A stretch of 54,987 nucleotides of DNA from UBA11891 sp965658355 (lineage in GTDB: Bacteria; Bacteroidota; Bacteroidia; Flavobacteriales; Flavobacteriaceae): contig CBFHRX010000009.1 of NCBI GenBank assembly GCA_965658355.1, forward strand, positions 1 to 54,987. The letters are read 5' to 3'. The position numbers and the translations under genes are program-made. Positions 25,180 through 33,976 of this stretch are shown here, in pieces (the stretch's first letter is position 1; every line of letters begins with the position of its first letter). The notes under the pieces are model-generated. The model was not told the origin of the DNA and searched no databases. It worked only from the letters and a program-made list of their open reading frames with translations.

Positions 25180-27954
25180 CTAAAACCACTTTCTAGTAAA
25201 TAAAGTGGTCAATTGTTTGGGCTCAATGGACAAAACAAAACGAATATCTTTGATATAAGCGCTGTTGTCAAGTTCAAATCCAAAAGTACTGTAAACAGGC
25301 AAATAGAGCTCTAAATAGTCGGGAACTAAGTTAATACGCAGTCCACTTCCCCAGTACGTTTTCAGGGATTGATTGTAATTTTTTGCAAAGGCAATATCTC
25401 CATATACCTCAAACCATTTCCAAAGGCTCAGCATCAGGTTGGTGCTCACTAAATAATCGCCCACATTAGCAGAATCGAATGTTGATTTTAAGCCTCCTTC
25501 TGCTAAAATAAACTGTTGACTATAAATACCTGCTGTATCAGAGCGGCCTAAATAGGCATATTCAAATAAATAGTCATTAGGCCTAGTAAGACTGAAATCG
25601 AAAAAATTGTTGTTTCGTTCTGCATTTCTCAAAAATTTGCCAGCGAAAAAACGAGCTTGAAATTGACGTCCACTTGAGAATAACTTACGGTAATCAAGAT
25701 TGACACTTAGTTTGCTGAATGTATTGGCTATTTCAAAATCAGTCGCCATGGTTAAATAATTTATGGTAGCCCGATTCGAATACAAATGCTGCACTTTAAA
25801 AACACTGTATTCGGGTGTCGTTTCGATTCCTTCAAGAATGTCTTTGCTAATCCGATACCAGGAGGCGCTAATACCTTGCCTGATGTTGGAGCGAAAATCA
25901 GGAGTTCGAAATAAAAAATTTAATTGAGGGACTAAAACATTGTATCGTAATCCAGAAGCATAATGAAAACTAGAACCGTTGACTGATAAGGTCGTCAAGA
26001 AGTTCTTTCTTTCCAAGGAGTTGAAACGGGTGGAAATACGATAGCTGCCTACTAGATTTTTTTCCAAAAAGGAATATTGTGGGCGAAAGTCAATTTGAAA
26101 ATTTTGCCGAGTTAACTTTTTATTGTGCAAACGAAGACCAAAAGAAATCCCGTCATAGGCATTGTAATTAGAGAGGGGGTTCACAAAGAGTTGATTTCTG
26201 CTAGGGACCTCTGTGTCTTTGACGAGTTTAAGTGAAATAGGCTTTTTAAACAGCTTGCTTTGTGTGCTCTTCCAATTGTTTTCTTTGTTGAGTTCCGGAA
26301 GCCCTATAAAGGGGTTTACCGCTATTTGAGTAGCACCATTGGTAGTAACCTCAATAGTTGTGTTTTGATTTGGTACTATCCATTTTTCTGAAATGATTTT
26401 TTTCTTGTTCAGCAAACTTAGCTTGACAGGTATTGGCAATGAATTTTTTTCTGTCACTTTGATTTCAAGGGTCTCTTTTGACTTTTTCTTTTGTTGAATC
26501 TTAAAATCCAATCCCAAGCGTTTCTGTATGTAGGAATCGTAAAACCATTTGATATTCCTATTTTCAGTGCGGTTAAAAACAGCTTCTATATCAGATGAAT
26601 TTGTAGCGCTAAGGAGCTGTTGCATGATCTGATCAAAAGAACCTTGCCCCATGTAGGATTCTAAGTATCTAAACCCAATACCGACATGATAAGGAACCGC
26701 GATTCTCTCGTTAAAGCGGGTCAGTACATTTTTACTACTATTGGCTGCTTGTTGTAAATTATTTCGCAATGCAAACTCCGTATACGTCATAAAACTATCG
26801 TTGAATGACATTTTTGCAACCCCATAAGTCCTCAGGTAAAAAAGCTTTGATAGTGAACCTAAATAGGTAAGGTCTTTATGGTATTTTTCAATGTATTTGA
26901 TGGTTAGATAGATAGAAAGTCCCTCTAGAAACCACTGATTATCGCGTCTTGGAAGATTCACGTGTGAATGCACATAAGCACGAGTAAATGCTTTCAATAC
27001 TTTCAATTCGTTTAAAAGACTGGCCGGGAAAGGGCTTATAAAATTCGGAAGTTGATTGAGTCCATAAAAAGGCCGTTTATTATAATCTTCTACAGATACA
27101 ACGTATCCCCTTTTTTTAGCTTTGCCCACTTGATTGGAGAGAAAATCATGCACTCGTTCAAATTGGATATACGACTCTTCACGAGACTGTTTGTCATACT
27201 CTATATTCGAATGCACACTAGTACCATTGGGTAGTTTGTGTAGGAAAAAATCATTTGATTTATTGATATTGAAATAGGGCGAATAAGGAGATTCCCCTGC
27301 CCATATTGTTTCGTTTAGCCGTTGTAAGTTACTTACTACTTGTGCGTTCTCTTTTAAGTCAATCTGAATTTTGTAGGCTGCTTTATGAAGTCTAGCATCC
27401 TCTAAATTTAAATTGCTTACCAGCTTTTTGGGATTTGTATTCGGCCCGGTATAGCTAATAAGCCAATCAGATAGATTGAGCGATTGTTTGCTTTCATCGT
27501 ATCCATAACCCGAAAATCGTGCGTCGGGTAATTGAATTTGATATTCAAAATACAAATCAACACCCTCCTTTTTTACCGAGGGTGGAACTAAGACGGCTAT
27601 TTGATCAGGATGACCCTTGGGCCGAAACCACTCAAGGCTTTTCTTTTCAGTTTCAATTTTAAGAATGGTAGTGGCCCCCAGTTTGTTTTTTGGGGAGAGG
27701 TAAAAACGTCTGTCAAACTCTTCGGCAAAGCGATTGGCTAGCGGTGTTTTGGAGCTGCTGTAGGCATGGTTCCAATCGTTAAAATAGAGAGTGTCAGCTG
27801 TAATCGAAGACCTGTCGATATGTGTTTTCTGCTTTACAAAAAGATGTTTGTTATCAAAGTCAACAGCAAGATTGACACTGTAGGCAACGGAAGACTGGGC
27901 GATCAATTTTGAACAGCCTAAAACCAGAAATAAATATCCAGTGCGTAGGTTCAT
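25180..27954 (-). CDS. Degenerate M1-like peptidase fused to a predicted outer-membrane beta-barrel
   Basis: A 924-aa exported protein; the signal (MNLRTGYLFLVLGCSKLIAQ) precedes two parts. Residues about 25-540 follow the M1 aminopeptidase layout: an N-terminal beta-saddle, then a gluzincin-like helical domain. The HExxH zinc motif is absent (the equivalent stretch reads RAYVHSHVN), while the third-ligand region WFLEGLSIYL (Glu344) survives. Residues about 580-924 are long alternating beta strands rich in Tyr, Asn and Phe, ending TRKWF; the terminal Phe is typical of barrels assembled by BAM. An inactive periplasmic or surface domain on a barrel is the simplest model. It follows the LOG gene after 1 nt and may share a transcript with uvrA. 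Confidence 0.7.
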   Translation of the reverse strand: MNLRTGYLFLVLGCSKLIAQSSVAYSVNLAVDFDNKHLFVKQKTHIDRSSITADTLYFNDWNHAYSSSKTPLANRFAEEFDRRFYLSPKNKLGATTILKIETEKKSLEWFRPKGHPDQIAVLVPPSVKKEGVDLYFEYQIQLPDARFSGYGYDESKQSLNLSDWLISYTGPNTNPKKLVSNLNLEDARLHKAAYKIQIDLKENAQVVSNLQRLNETIWAGESPYSPYFNINKSNDFFLHKLPNGTSVHSNIEYDKQSREESYIQFERVHDFLSNQVGKAKKRGYVVSVEDYNKRPFYGLNQLPNFISPFPASLLNELKVLKAFTRAYVHSHVNLPRRDNQWFLEGLSIYLTIKYIEKYHKDLTYLGSLSKLFYLRTYGVAKMSFNDSFMTYTEFALRNNLQQAANSSKNVLTRFNERIAVPYHVGIGFRYLESYMGQGSFDQIMQQLLSATNSSDIEAVFNRTENRNIKWFYDSYIQKRLGLDFKIQQKKKSKETLEIKVTEKNSLPIPVKLSLLNKKKIISEKWIVPNQNTTIEVTTNGATQIAVNPFIGLPELNKENNWKSTQSKLFKKPISLKLVKDTEVPSRNQLFVNPLSNYNAYDGISFGLRLHNKKLTRQNFQIDFRPQYSFLEKNLVGSYRISTRFNSLERKNFLTTLSVNGSSFHYASGLRYNVLVPQLNFLFRTPDFRSNIRQGISASWYRISKDILEGIETTPEYSVFKVQHLYSNRATINYLTMATDFEIANTFSKLSVNLDYRKLFSSGRQFQARFFAGKFLRNAERNNNFFDFSLTRPNDYLFEYAYLGRSDTAGIYSQQFILAEGGLKSTFDSANVGDYLVSTNLMLSLWKWFEVYGDIAFAKNYNQSLKTYWGSGLRINLVPDYLELYLPVYSTFGFELDNSAYIKDIRFVLSIEPKQLTTLFTRKWF

Positions 27955-27955
27955 G

Positions 27956-28642
27956 CTAAAAGTTCGGTTGGTAGCGTCCTTTGGAATGAAATTTATCTAA
28001 TGCCTGAACAACTTCCTCAGGAGTTTCTACGATTTTTATAAGATCCAGATCTTCTGGGCTGATATTTTTCTCTGTCAACAGTTGATCTTTAATCCAATCG
28101 ATCAATCCTTCCCAAAATTTACGCCCTACTAAGATGATGGGTATTTTCTTGATTTTTTGTGTTTGTATTAGGGTAAGGGCTTCAAACAATTCATCAAGTG
28201 TTCCCAGTCCTCCAGGCATGACTACAAAGCCTTGTGAGTACTTTACAAACATGACTTTACGCACAAAAAAATATTGGAAATCAATTACTTTGTCAGTATC
28301 AATAAAGGGGTTGCTTGCCTGCTCAAAAGGCAAGTTTATATTCAATCCTACTGAGGTTCCATTGGCTTCTTGTGCCCCTTTGTTAGCGGCTTCCATTATC
28401 CCTGGTCCGCCCCCTGAAATAATTCCATATCCGTGATTCGAAATGGCATGGGCGATCTTTGTTGTTAGGATATAGGCAGGGTGGTTATGGGGAGTCCTGG
28501 CCGATCCAAAGATCGAGATACAAGGGCCAATAGCGCCCAAGCGTTCATATCCTTCTACAAACTCACTCATAATCTTAAACAAGGCCCATGAGTCATTTGC
28601 TTTAATCGCATTCCAGTTTTTTTTGGGGGTGTTATTGGACAT
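27956..28642 (-). CDS. LOG family protein (TIGR00730-type phosphoribohydrolase)
   Basis: A 228-aa Rossmann-fold protein of the LOG (lysine decarboxylase-like) group. These cleave cytokinin-type nucleoside 5'-monophosphates or AMP to base plus ribose 5-phosphate; many bacterial members have no proven substrate. The motifs ISGGGPGIMEAANKGA and MPGGLGTLDE are the phosphoribose-binding PGGxGTxxE pair. Despite old annotations it is not a decarboxylase. It lies 12 nt after uvrA and 1 nt before the M1-like/barrel gene on the same strand, so it is an operon member, but the functional link is unclear. Confidence 0.9.
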   Translation of the reverse strand: MSNNTPKKNWNAIKANDSWALFKIMSEFVEGYERLGAIGPCISIFGSARTPHNHPAYILTTKIAHAISNHGYGIISGGGPGIMEAANKGAQEANGTSVGLNINLPFEQASNPFIDTDKVIDFQYFFVRKVMFVKYSQGFVVMPGGLGTLDELFEALTLIQTQKIKKIPIILVGRKFWEGLIDWIKDQLLTEKNISPEDLDLIKIVETPEEVVQALDKFHSKGRYQPNF

Positions 28643-28654
28643 TTTTTAGCTGTT

Positions 28655-31489
28655 TTAGAGTTTAAATTCTTTGGCTAAGTAAAGTGCGGTATGACTATTT
28701 TCATATTGAATAAGTTCCTCAGGGGATCCCTGTGCAATTAATTCCCCTCCGCTTTTACCTCCCTCGGGACCTATGTCTATAATATAGTCAACTTGTTTGA
28801 TTACATCCAAGTTATGCTCTATGATGAGTACAGTATTGCCTTTGTCAACCAATCTATTCAACATTTCCATCAGCACTCTGATATCTTCAAAATGAAGGCC
28901 TGTAGTGGGTTCATCTAAAATATAAATGGTATTTCCTGTGTCTCTTTTTGAGAGCTCAGAAGCCAACTTAATACGCTGCGCTTCACCACCCGAAAGGGTA
29001 GTAGAAGATTGTCCGAGGGCAATGTATCCAAGACCTACTTCTTGAATTGTTTTTAGCTTTTTATGAATTTTAGGGAGGGCTTCAAAAAAATCGACTGCTT
29101 CGTTAATGGTCATCTCTAGAACATCGGCAATAGATTTTCCACGATACCTTATTTCCAGTGTTTCTCTATTAAAACGCTTGCCTTGGCAGTCTTCACACTC
29201 GATATAAACATCCGGTAAAAAGTTCATTTCAATCACTCGCATTCCGCCTCCTTGGCAGGTTTCACAGCGCCCTCCCTTTACATTAAAGCTAAAGCGTCCG
29301 GGCTTGTAACCTCTTATCTGTGCTTCTGCGGTTTTAGTGAATAAAGAGCGGATTTCACTAAACACACCTGTGTAAGTAGCGGGATTACTTCGTGGTGTTC
29401 TTCCGATAGGGCTTTGATTGATGTCTACCACCTTGTCTAAATGATGCAAACCCGATATAGACTTATACTCTAATGGCTCTTTTACGCCATTAAAATAATA
29501 GGCATTTAGAATGGGGTATAGGGTCTCATTAATTAGGGTAGATTTTCCACTTCCAGATACGCCTGTTACTCCAATCATTTTACCAAGTGGAAAACGAACC
29601 TCTATATTTTTCAGATTATTCCCGCTGCATCCTTCTAAAATAATTTCTTTTCCATTGCCTTTTCTCCTTTCTTTCGGAATAGGAATTTCTTTCGTCTGCG
29701 TAATATAGGCCGCTGTTAGCGTTTTTAAATTGCTCAGCTCTGTTGGAGGGCCTTCTGAGATAATTTCACCCCCATTCTTACCTGCAAAAGGTCCCATGTC
29801 GATCACATGGTCTGCGCGGAGTATCATGTCTTTGTCATGCTCTACTACAATAACAGAGTTTCCCAAGTCACGTAACGATTCTAACGATTCTATTAAACGC
29901 TGATTGTCTCGCTGATGGAGGCCAATACTAGGTTCGTCTAAAATATAAAGCACTCCTACTAATTGAGAACCGATTTGTGTAGCCAAGCGAATGCGTTGGG
30001 CTTCTCCACCCGAAAGCGATCTAGAAGAACGATTAAGAGCTAAATAACGAAGTCCTACATCGAGTAAAAATTGGGTACGCGCCTTAAGCTCTTTAAGCAA
30101 TTCAGACGCAATTTTATTTTCATTTTCTGTTAACTTAGGAGGTAAGGCTTCAAACCACTCGTATAAATCTCCTAAATCCATACTTGACAACGCGCCAATA
30201 TTTTTTGAGTCAATTCGAAAGTGCTGCGCTTCTTTCTTCAGCCTATTACCATCACAACTGTCACACTTTTTTTCGTCCATAAAGCCATTGGCCCACCTTT
30301 TAATTCCAGCAGTGTCACTATTTTGGTGTTGGTAAAGAATAAAATTTTCAATCCCTTCATAGTCTATTTTATAATCTCTGGTGATTCCGAGAGATTTTGA
30401 GGGGATTGAGAATTTTTCTTTCCCTCCCTTTAAAATAATCTGTAAAGCAGGTCCCGGGATTTTAGAAATGGGATCTTGTAACGTAAAATCATAACATTTA
30501 GCTATAATTTCAAGCTGCTTGAAGGCCCAATTGTTTTTGTATTCTCCAAGGGGTGCGATCCCACCTTTGCTGATAGAAATGGAACGGTCTGGGATTATTT
30601 TATCTGAATTTAATACTTGTTGAACCCCCAATCCTTTACAATCAGGGCACATTCCCTTAGGGGAATTAAAAGAAAACGTATTGGGCTCTGGTTTTGGGTA
30701 GGAGAGCCCCGATTCGGGACACATTAAATTGCGACTAAAGTAACGTTGATTATGGGATTCTAAATCAATAATTAAAAGACTGTCATCACCAAATTCCATG
30801 GCTGTTGTGACAGAATCCTCAAGGCGCTTTTGAATGCTTTCTTTGGCTTCCATTTTAAGCCTATCAACCACCAATTCGATATCGTGTGTCTTATAGCGAT
30901 CTACTTTCATTCCCGCTTTTAGATCGATAATTTCACCGTCTACACGAACTCTAATAAATCCTTGTTTGATTAAATTATCAAACAATTCCCGATAATGCCC
31001 TTTTCGAGATTTGACAATAGGAGCCAAGAGAGCAATTTTCTTTCCTTCAAATTCCTTTTGGATTAAAGCTAAAATTTGAGAGTCAGAATAACTGATCATT
31101 TTTTTCTGAGTGGTGTAGCTGTAGGCAGTGCCAATACGGGCAAATAGCAACCGGAGATAATCGTATAATTCTGTGATGGTTCCAACCGTTGAACGCGGAC
31201 TCCTTGAAGTTGTCTTTTGTTCTATTGCGATAACAGGAGAAAGTCCGTCAATTTTGTCCACATCAGGTCTTTCAAGGTTCCCTAAAAACTGTCGCACATA
31301 GGCCGAGAAGGTTTCCATATACCGTCTTTGCCCTTCTGCATATAGGGTTTCGAATGCCAAAGAGGATTTCCCGCTTCCCGAAAGGCCGGTGATGACCACC
31401 AATTTTTCCCTAGGTATGGATACATCAATATTTTTGAGATTGTGAACGCGTGCGCCCTGTACTTCAATTAAGTCAACTTCTTCATTCAT
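28655..31489 (-). CDS. uvrA: UvrABC excinuclease subunit A
   Basis: Damage-recognition ATPase of nucleotide excision repair, 944 aa, with two ABC modules. NBD1 begins VVITGLSGSGKSSLAFETLYAEGQRRY. The signature regions LSGGEAQRIRLA and LSGGEAQRIKLA, the second Walker A (VTGVSGSGKST) and the Walker B regions (ILDEPSIGLH and ILDEPTTGLH) are all present. The C-terminal zinc finger is intact (CETC and CEDC). The first zinc finger is degenerate: Cys257-x2-Ser260, then CPDC. E. coli has four cysteines there, so the loss of one ligand is notable. The leader holds TATTTTTA (31505-31498), a near -7 match. Followed by the LOG gene. Confidence 0.98.
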   Translation of the reverse strand: MNEEVDLIEVQGARVHNLKNIDVSIPREKLVVITGLSGSGKSSLAFETLYAEGQRRYMETFSAYVRQFLGNLERPDVDKIDGLSPVIAIEQKTTSRSPRSTVGTITELYDYLRLLFARIGTAYSYTTQKKMISYSDSQILALIQKEFEGKKIALLAPIVKSRKGHYRELFDNLIKQGFIRVRVDGEIIDLKAGMKVDRYKTHDIELVVDRLKMEAKESIQKRLEDSVTTAMEFGDDSLLIIDLESHNQRYFSRNLMCPESGLSYPKPEPNTFSFNSPKGMCPDCKGLGVQQVLNSDKIIPDRSISISKGGIAPLGEYKNNWAFKQLEIIAKCYDFTLQDPISKIPGPALQIILKGGKEKFSIPSKSLGITRDYKIDYEGIENFILYQHQNSDTAGIKRWANGFMDEKKCDSCDGNRLKKEAQHFRIDSKNIGALSSMDLGDLYEWFEALPPKLTENENKIASELLKELKARTQFLLDVGLRYLALNRSSRSLSGGEAQRIRLATQIGSQLVGVLYILDEPSIGLHQRDNQRLIESLESLRDLGNSVIVVEHDKDMILRADHVIDMGPFAGKNGGEIISEGPPTELSNLKTLTAAYITQTKEIPIPKERRKGNGKEIILEGCSGNNLKNIEVRFPLGKMIGVTGVSGSGKSTLINETLYPILNAYYFNGVKEPLEYKSISGLHHLDKVVDINQSPIGRTPRSNPATYTGVFSEIRSLFTKTAEAQIRGYKPGRFSFNVKGGRCETCQGGGMRVIEMNFLPDVYIECEDCQGKRFNRETLEIRYRGKSIADVLEMTINEAVDFFEALPKIHKKLKTIQEVGLGYIALGQSSTTLSGGEAQRIKLASELSKRDTGNTIYILDEPTTGLHFEDIRVLMEMLNRLVDKGNTVLIIEHNLDVIKQVDYIIDIGPEGGKSGGELIAQGSPEELIQYENSHTALYLAKEFKL

Positions 31490-31549
31490 AAGCCCGGTAA
31501 AAATAGTGTTTTCCCCATGAAAAAAGACGTAAAAAAGGCTGGAGTAATG

Positions 31550-33226
31550 TTACCAAATTGCAGCTGCGTCATCGCCTCTTGGATCTGCGCCTGTACTGAT
31601 CTCACCCTTTTCTGATACCATTATGGCGTCTACGCGACCTATAATTCGCGTATATTTTTCTTCTATAGTGTAATTTTTATCTCGCAAGGCTTGAATTTGG
31701 GCTTGCGTAAATAGATTGGGTTCAAGTACTACTATATCGGGTAACCATTGATGATGAAAACGAGCGGCTTCAACAGAAGCTTGCATGTCCATACCAAATT
31801 CGTACGCATTCAATATGGTTTGAAAAACAGATGTAATAATAGTAGATCCACCAGGTGTTCCTACGATCATCCAAAGCTTTCCTTCCTTTTCGACAATAGT
31901 AGGGGTCATCGAACTCAACATTCGTTTTCCTGGAGCGATAGAGTTGGCTTGACTCCCTATCAATCCAAACATATTAGGGCTCCCCGGTTTGCTGCTGAAA
32001 TCATCCATTTCGTTGTTCAAAAAGAATCCTCCCTCTTCTACATAAACCTTTGATCCATAACTGCCATTTAAAGTGGTAGTGACAGCAACAGCGTTTCCTT
32101 GACTGTCTACTATAGAATAATGTGTGGTCTCTTCGCTTTCATTCCAAACGATTTCACCCGCTTTTATATCCGAGGACAACGTCGCTTTGTCCCAATTAAA
32201 ATCTGACATTCTTTGGGTAAGGTATCCTTTGTCGAGTAAGCTATCGATTGGAATACTCACAAAATCGGGATCTCCTAAATACTCACTTCTATCAGCGTAG
32301 GAGCGTCTTTCAGCTTCTATCATCAACTGCATCGCTTTGGTTGAATTATGACCGTATTGACCGATGTCATAAGCTTCGATCATCCCAAACATTTGCGCAA
32401 TACAAACCCCACCACTAGAAGGGGGAGCCATGGAAATTAAGGACAAATCTTTGTAGGTAAACTGCAAGGGATTCCGCCAAACAGGGGTGTACTTTTTTAA
32501 ATCCTCCAAGCTGATGATACCCCCGGTGGCTGCTACTGTTTGGACCATTAACTCAGCCGTTTTGCCTTCGTAAAATCCAGCTTTTCCATTTTGCTGAATC
32601 CTTTTTAAGGTAGCCGCTATTTCAGGATTTCGAACAGTGTCTCCTGGTTTGTAGGGATAGGCGTAATGTGTGTTTTCTCCGTTTACTTCAATAAATTGCT
32701 TTCGCTTAGCGGCAAAGCTTCTTGCTTGTTTTTCAGTTACGATATAGCCTTTTTCCGCAAGTGTAATGGCAGGCTGAACCAGTTCTTCAAAAGGGAGAGA
32801 TCCGAGTTCTTTATGGATGGTTGTCAATCCCGCAACGGTTCCAGGAACTCCTACTGCCAATCCTCCCAGTGTACTCTTGTTAGGGAGTACATTTCCTTTT
32901 GAATCTAAATACATGTCTTTTGTTGCGGCTAAAGGTGCTTTTTCCCGATAATCTAAACTCCCAATGCTGCCGTCTGCTTTTCGATACACTAAAAAACCAC
33001 CACCTGCTAAGTTTCCAGCATTTGGATAACAAACACTCAAGGCAAAATCTGTAGCGATCATGGCATCAAAAGCATTTCCCCCTTTTTTAAGAATTTCAAT
33101 TCCGATTTTGGAGGCTTCTTCCCGAGCAGAAACTACTGCAGCCTTCGGGCTTTGAGCTGTTTTCAGGTTCGACTGGCAGGATATCGCCAATGCCAATACA
33201 AGGAAAGAGAATAGATTTCGTATCAT
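31550..33226 (-). CDS. ggt: Gamma-glutamyltransferase (lipoprotein)
   Basis: A 558-aa Ntn-hydrolase proenzyme that cleaves gamma-glutamyl bonds (glutathione and related thiols). The signal MIRNLFSFLVLALAISC has lipobox AISC, so it is probably lipid-anchored and periplasmic. Autocleavage and catalysis would use Thr367 in EETTHYSIV. Other family motifs are NLAGGGF, MAPPSSGG and MTPTIVEKEGKL. The small subunit ends in LNNEMDDF and GTPGGSTI. The start overlaps the acpH stop as ATGA (33223-33226). The Ntn fold and catalytic Thr are well supported. Acting on external peptides or glutathione is the usual role. Confidence 0.95.
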   Translation of the reverse strand: MIRNLFSFLVLALAISCQSNLKTAQSPKAAVVSAREEASKIGIEILKKGGNAFDAMIATDFALSVCYPNAGNLAGGGFLVYRKADGSIGSLDYREKAPLAATKDMYLDSKGNVLPNKSTLGGLAVGVPGTVAGLTTIHKELGSLPFEELVQPAITLAEKGYIVTEKQARSFAAKRKQFIEVNGENTHYAYPYKPGDTVRNPEIAATLKRIQQNGKAGFYEGKTAELMVQTVAATGGIISLEDLKKYTPVWRNPLQFTYKDLSLISMAPPSSGGVCIAQMFGMIEAYDIGQYGHNSTKAMQLMIEAERRSYADRSEYLGDPDFVSIPIDSLLDKGYLTQRMSDFNWDKATLSSDIKAGEIVWNESEETTHYSIVDSQGNAVAVTTTLNGSYGSKVYVEEGGFFLNNEMDDFSSKPGSPNMFGLIGSQANSIAPGKRMLSSMTPTIVEKEGKLWMIVGTPGGSTIITSVFQTILNAYEFGMDMQASVEAARFHHQWLPDIVVLEPNLFTQAQIQALRDKNYTIEEKYTRIIGRVDAIMVSEKGEISTGADPRGDDAAAIW

Positions 33227-33852
33227 GATTCTGAATTTAAGTTTTCAAAATACGGTAATTCTACATAATGACCAGCGTTAGGATGATTTTTACAAAAAAG
33301 ACTTAGGGATTCAAAAAAGGCAAAGAAATCTTCTTCTAAGTTACCGTAATGGAGTGCCAGCTCTTTTACAGACTCGGAAAGTTTAGAGGGAAATCGAGTC
33401 CGTCTTTCCATCTGGCCCAGTATTTTTTTTAAGCCCTCTATTTGTGCGTATTCTAGCAACCAATTCTCTCTTTTAATGACGATAATTCGTTTGGTATACA
33501 CCTCTGGTAATAGCGCGATATGCTGTTCTAAAGAATGGTAAAAAAGGTGTGCATAATCAGCCAAGGCTAGGGGGTGAAAGCGATTCCAGTGGACCGCCAA
33601 AAAATGATCGTAATACATATCAACGATTACGCGTGAATAATGTCGATAGGTCGGAAATAAGAGCGTTACATGCTTTTTAAAAATTTCATGACTGTCTGTA
33701 AAAGTGTCAATAGCACGATGTAAAAGAATCCCATTCTGAATAGCTTCGGGGTATTGTTGCCAGTCTTTTCCTTTGACATCATCTGCCATAAAATTACCCA
33801 AGGCGTGCATTTCGTTATTTCCCGATAAGAATAGATGAGCCAAATAATTCAT
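33223..33852 (-). CDS. Acyl carrier protein phosphodiesterase family (AcpH-like)
   Basis: A 209-aa protein of the AcpH (DUF479) family, which removes the 4'-phosphopantetheine group from holo-ACP. It begins MNYLAHLFLSGN and has GNFMADDVKGKDW, a helical core with LHRAIDTFTDSHE, and FPTYRHYSRVIVDMYYDHFLA. Histidine and aspartate residues of these motifs probably bind the metal. I start at ATG 33852, although the reading extends five codons further to a GTG. Its stop overlaps the ggt start (ATGA). The enzymatic role is inferred from the family; the physiological meaning in this operon is not clear. Confidence 0.85.
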   Translation of the reverse strand: MNYLAHLFLSGNNEMHALGNFMADDVKGKDWQQYPEAIQNGILLHRAIDTFTDSHEIFKKHVTLLFPTYRHYSRVIVDMYYDHFLAVHWNRFHPLALADYAHLFYHSLEQHIALLPEVYTKRIIVIKRENWLLEYAQIEGLKKILGQMERRTRFPSKLSESVKELALHYGNLEEDFFAFFESLSLFCKNHPNAGHYVELPYFENLNSES

Positions 33853-33964
33853 AAAACGAATGTACACGTATCAGGAGGTTAAAGGCTCTTTTAAAAAGGT
33901 TAATTATGAGCATTTTTTGTGGAAAACTATTTAAAGAGTCAAAGCCATTAGGGAGCGGTTTTTT

Positions 33965-33972
33965 TACTTTTG
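33965..33972 (+). promoter_or_regulatory. -7 box close to the glmM start (leaderless candidate)
   Basis: TACTTTTG is an exact TAnnTTTG match ending 4 nt before the ATG at 33977. The predicted transcription start therefore falls on or next to the start codon, so the transcript may be leaderless. No clear -33 TTG is seen. Confidence 0.5.
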
Positions 33973-33976
33973 AAAT

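Noticed and set aside
27956..28642. Lysine decarboxylase
   Set aside because: PGGxGTxxE marks the LOG phosphoribohydrolase family; the decarboxylase label is a known misnomer.
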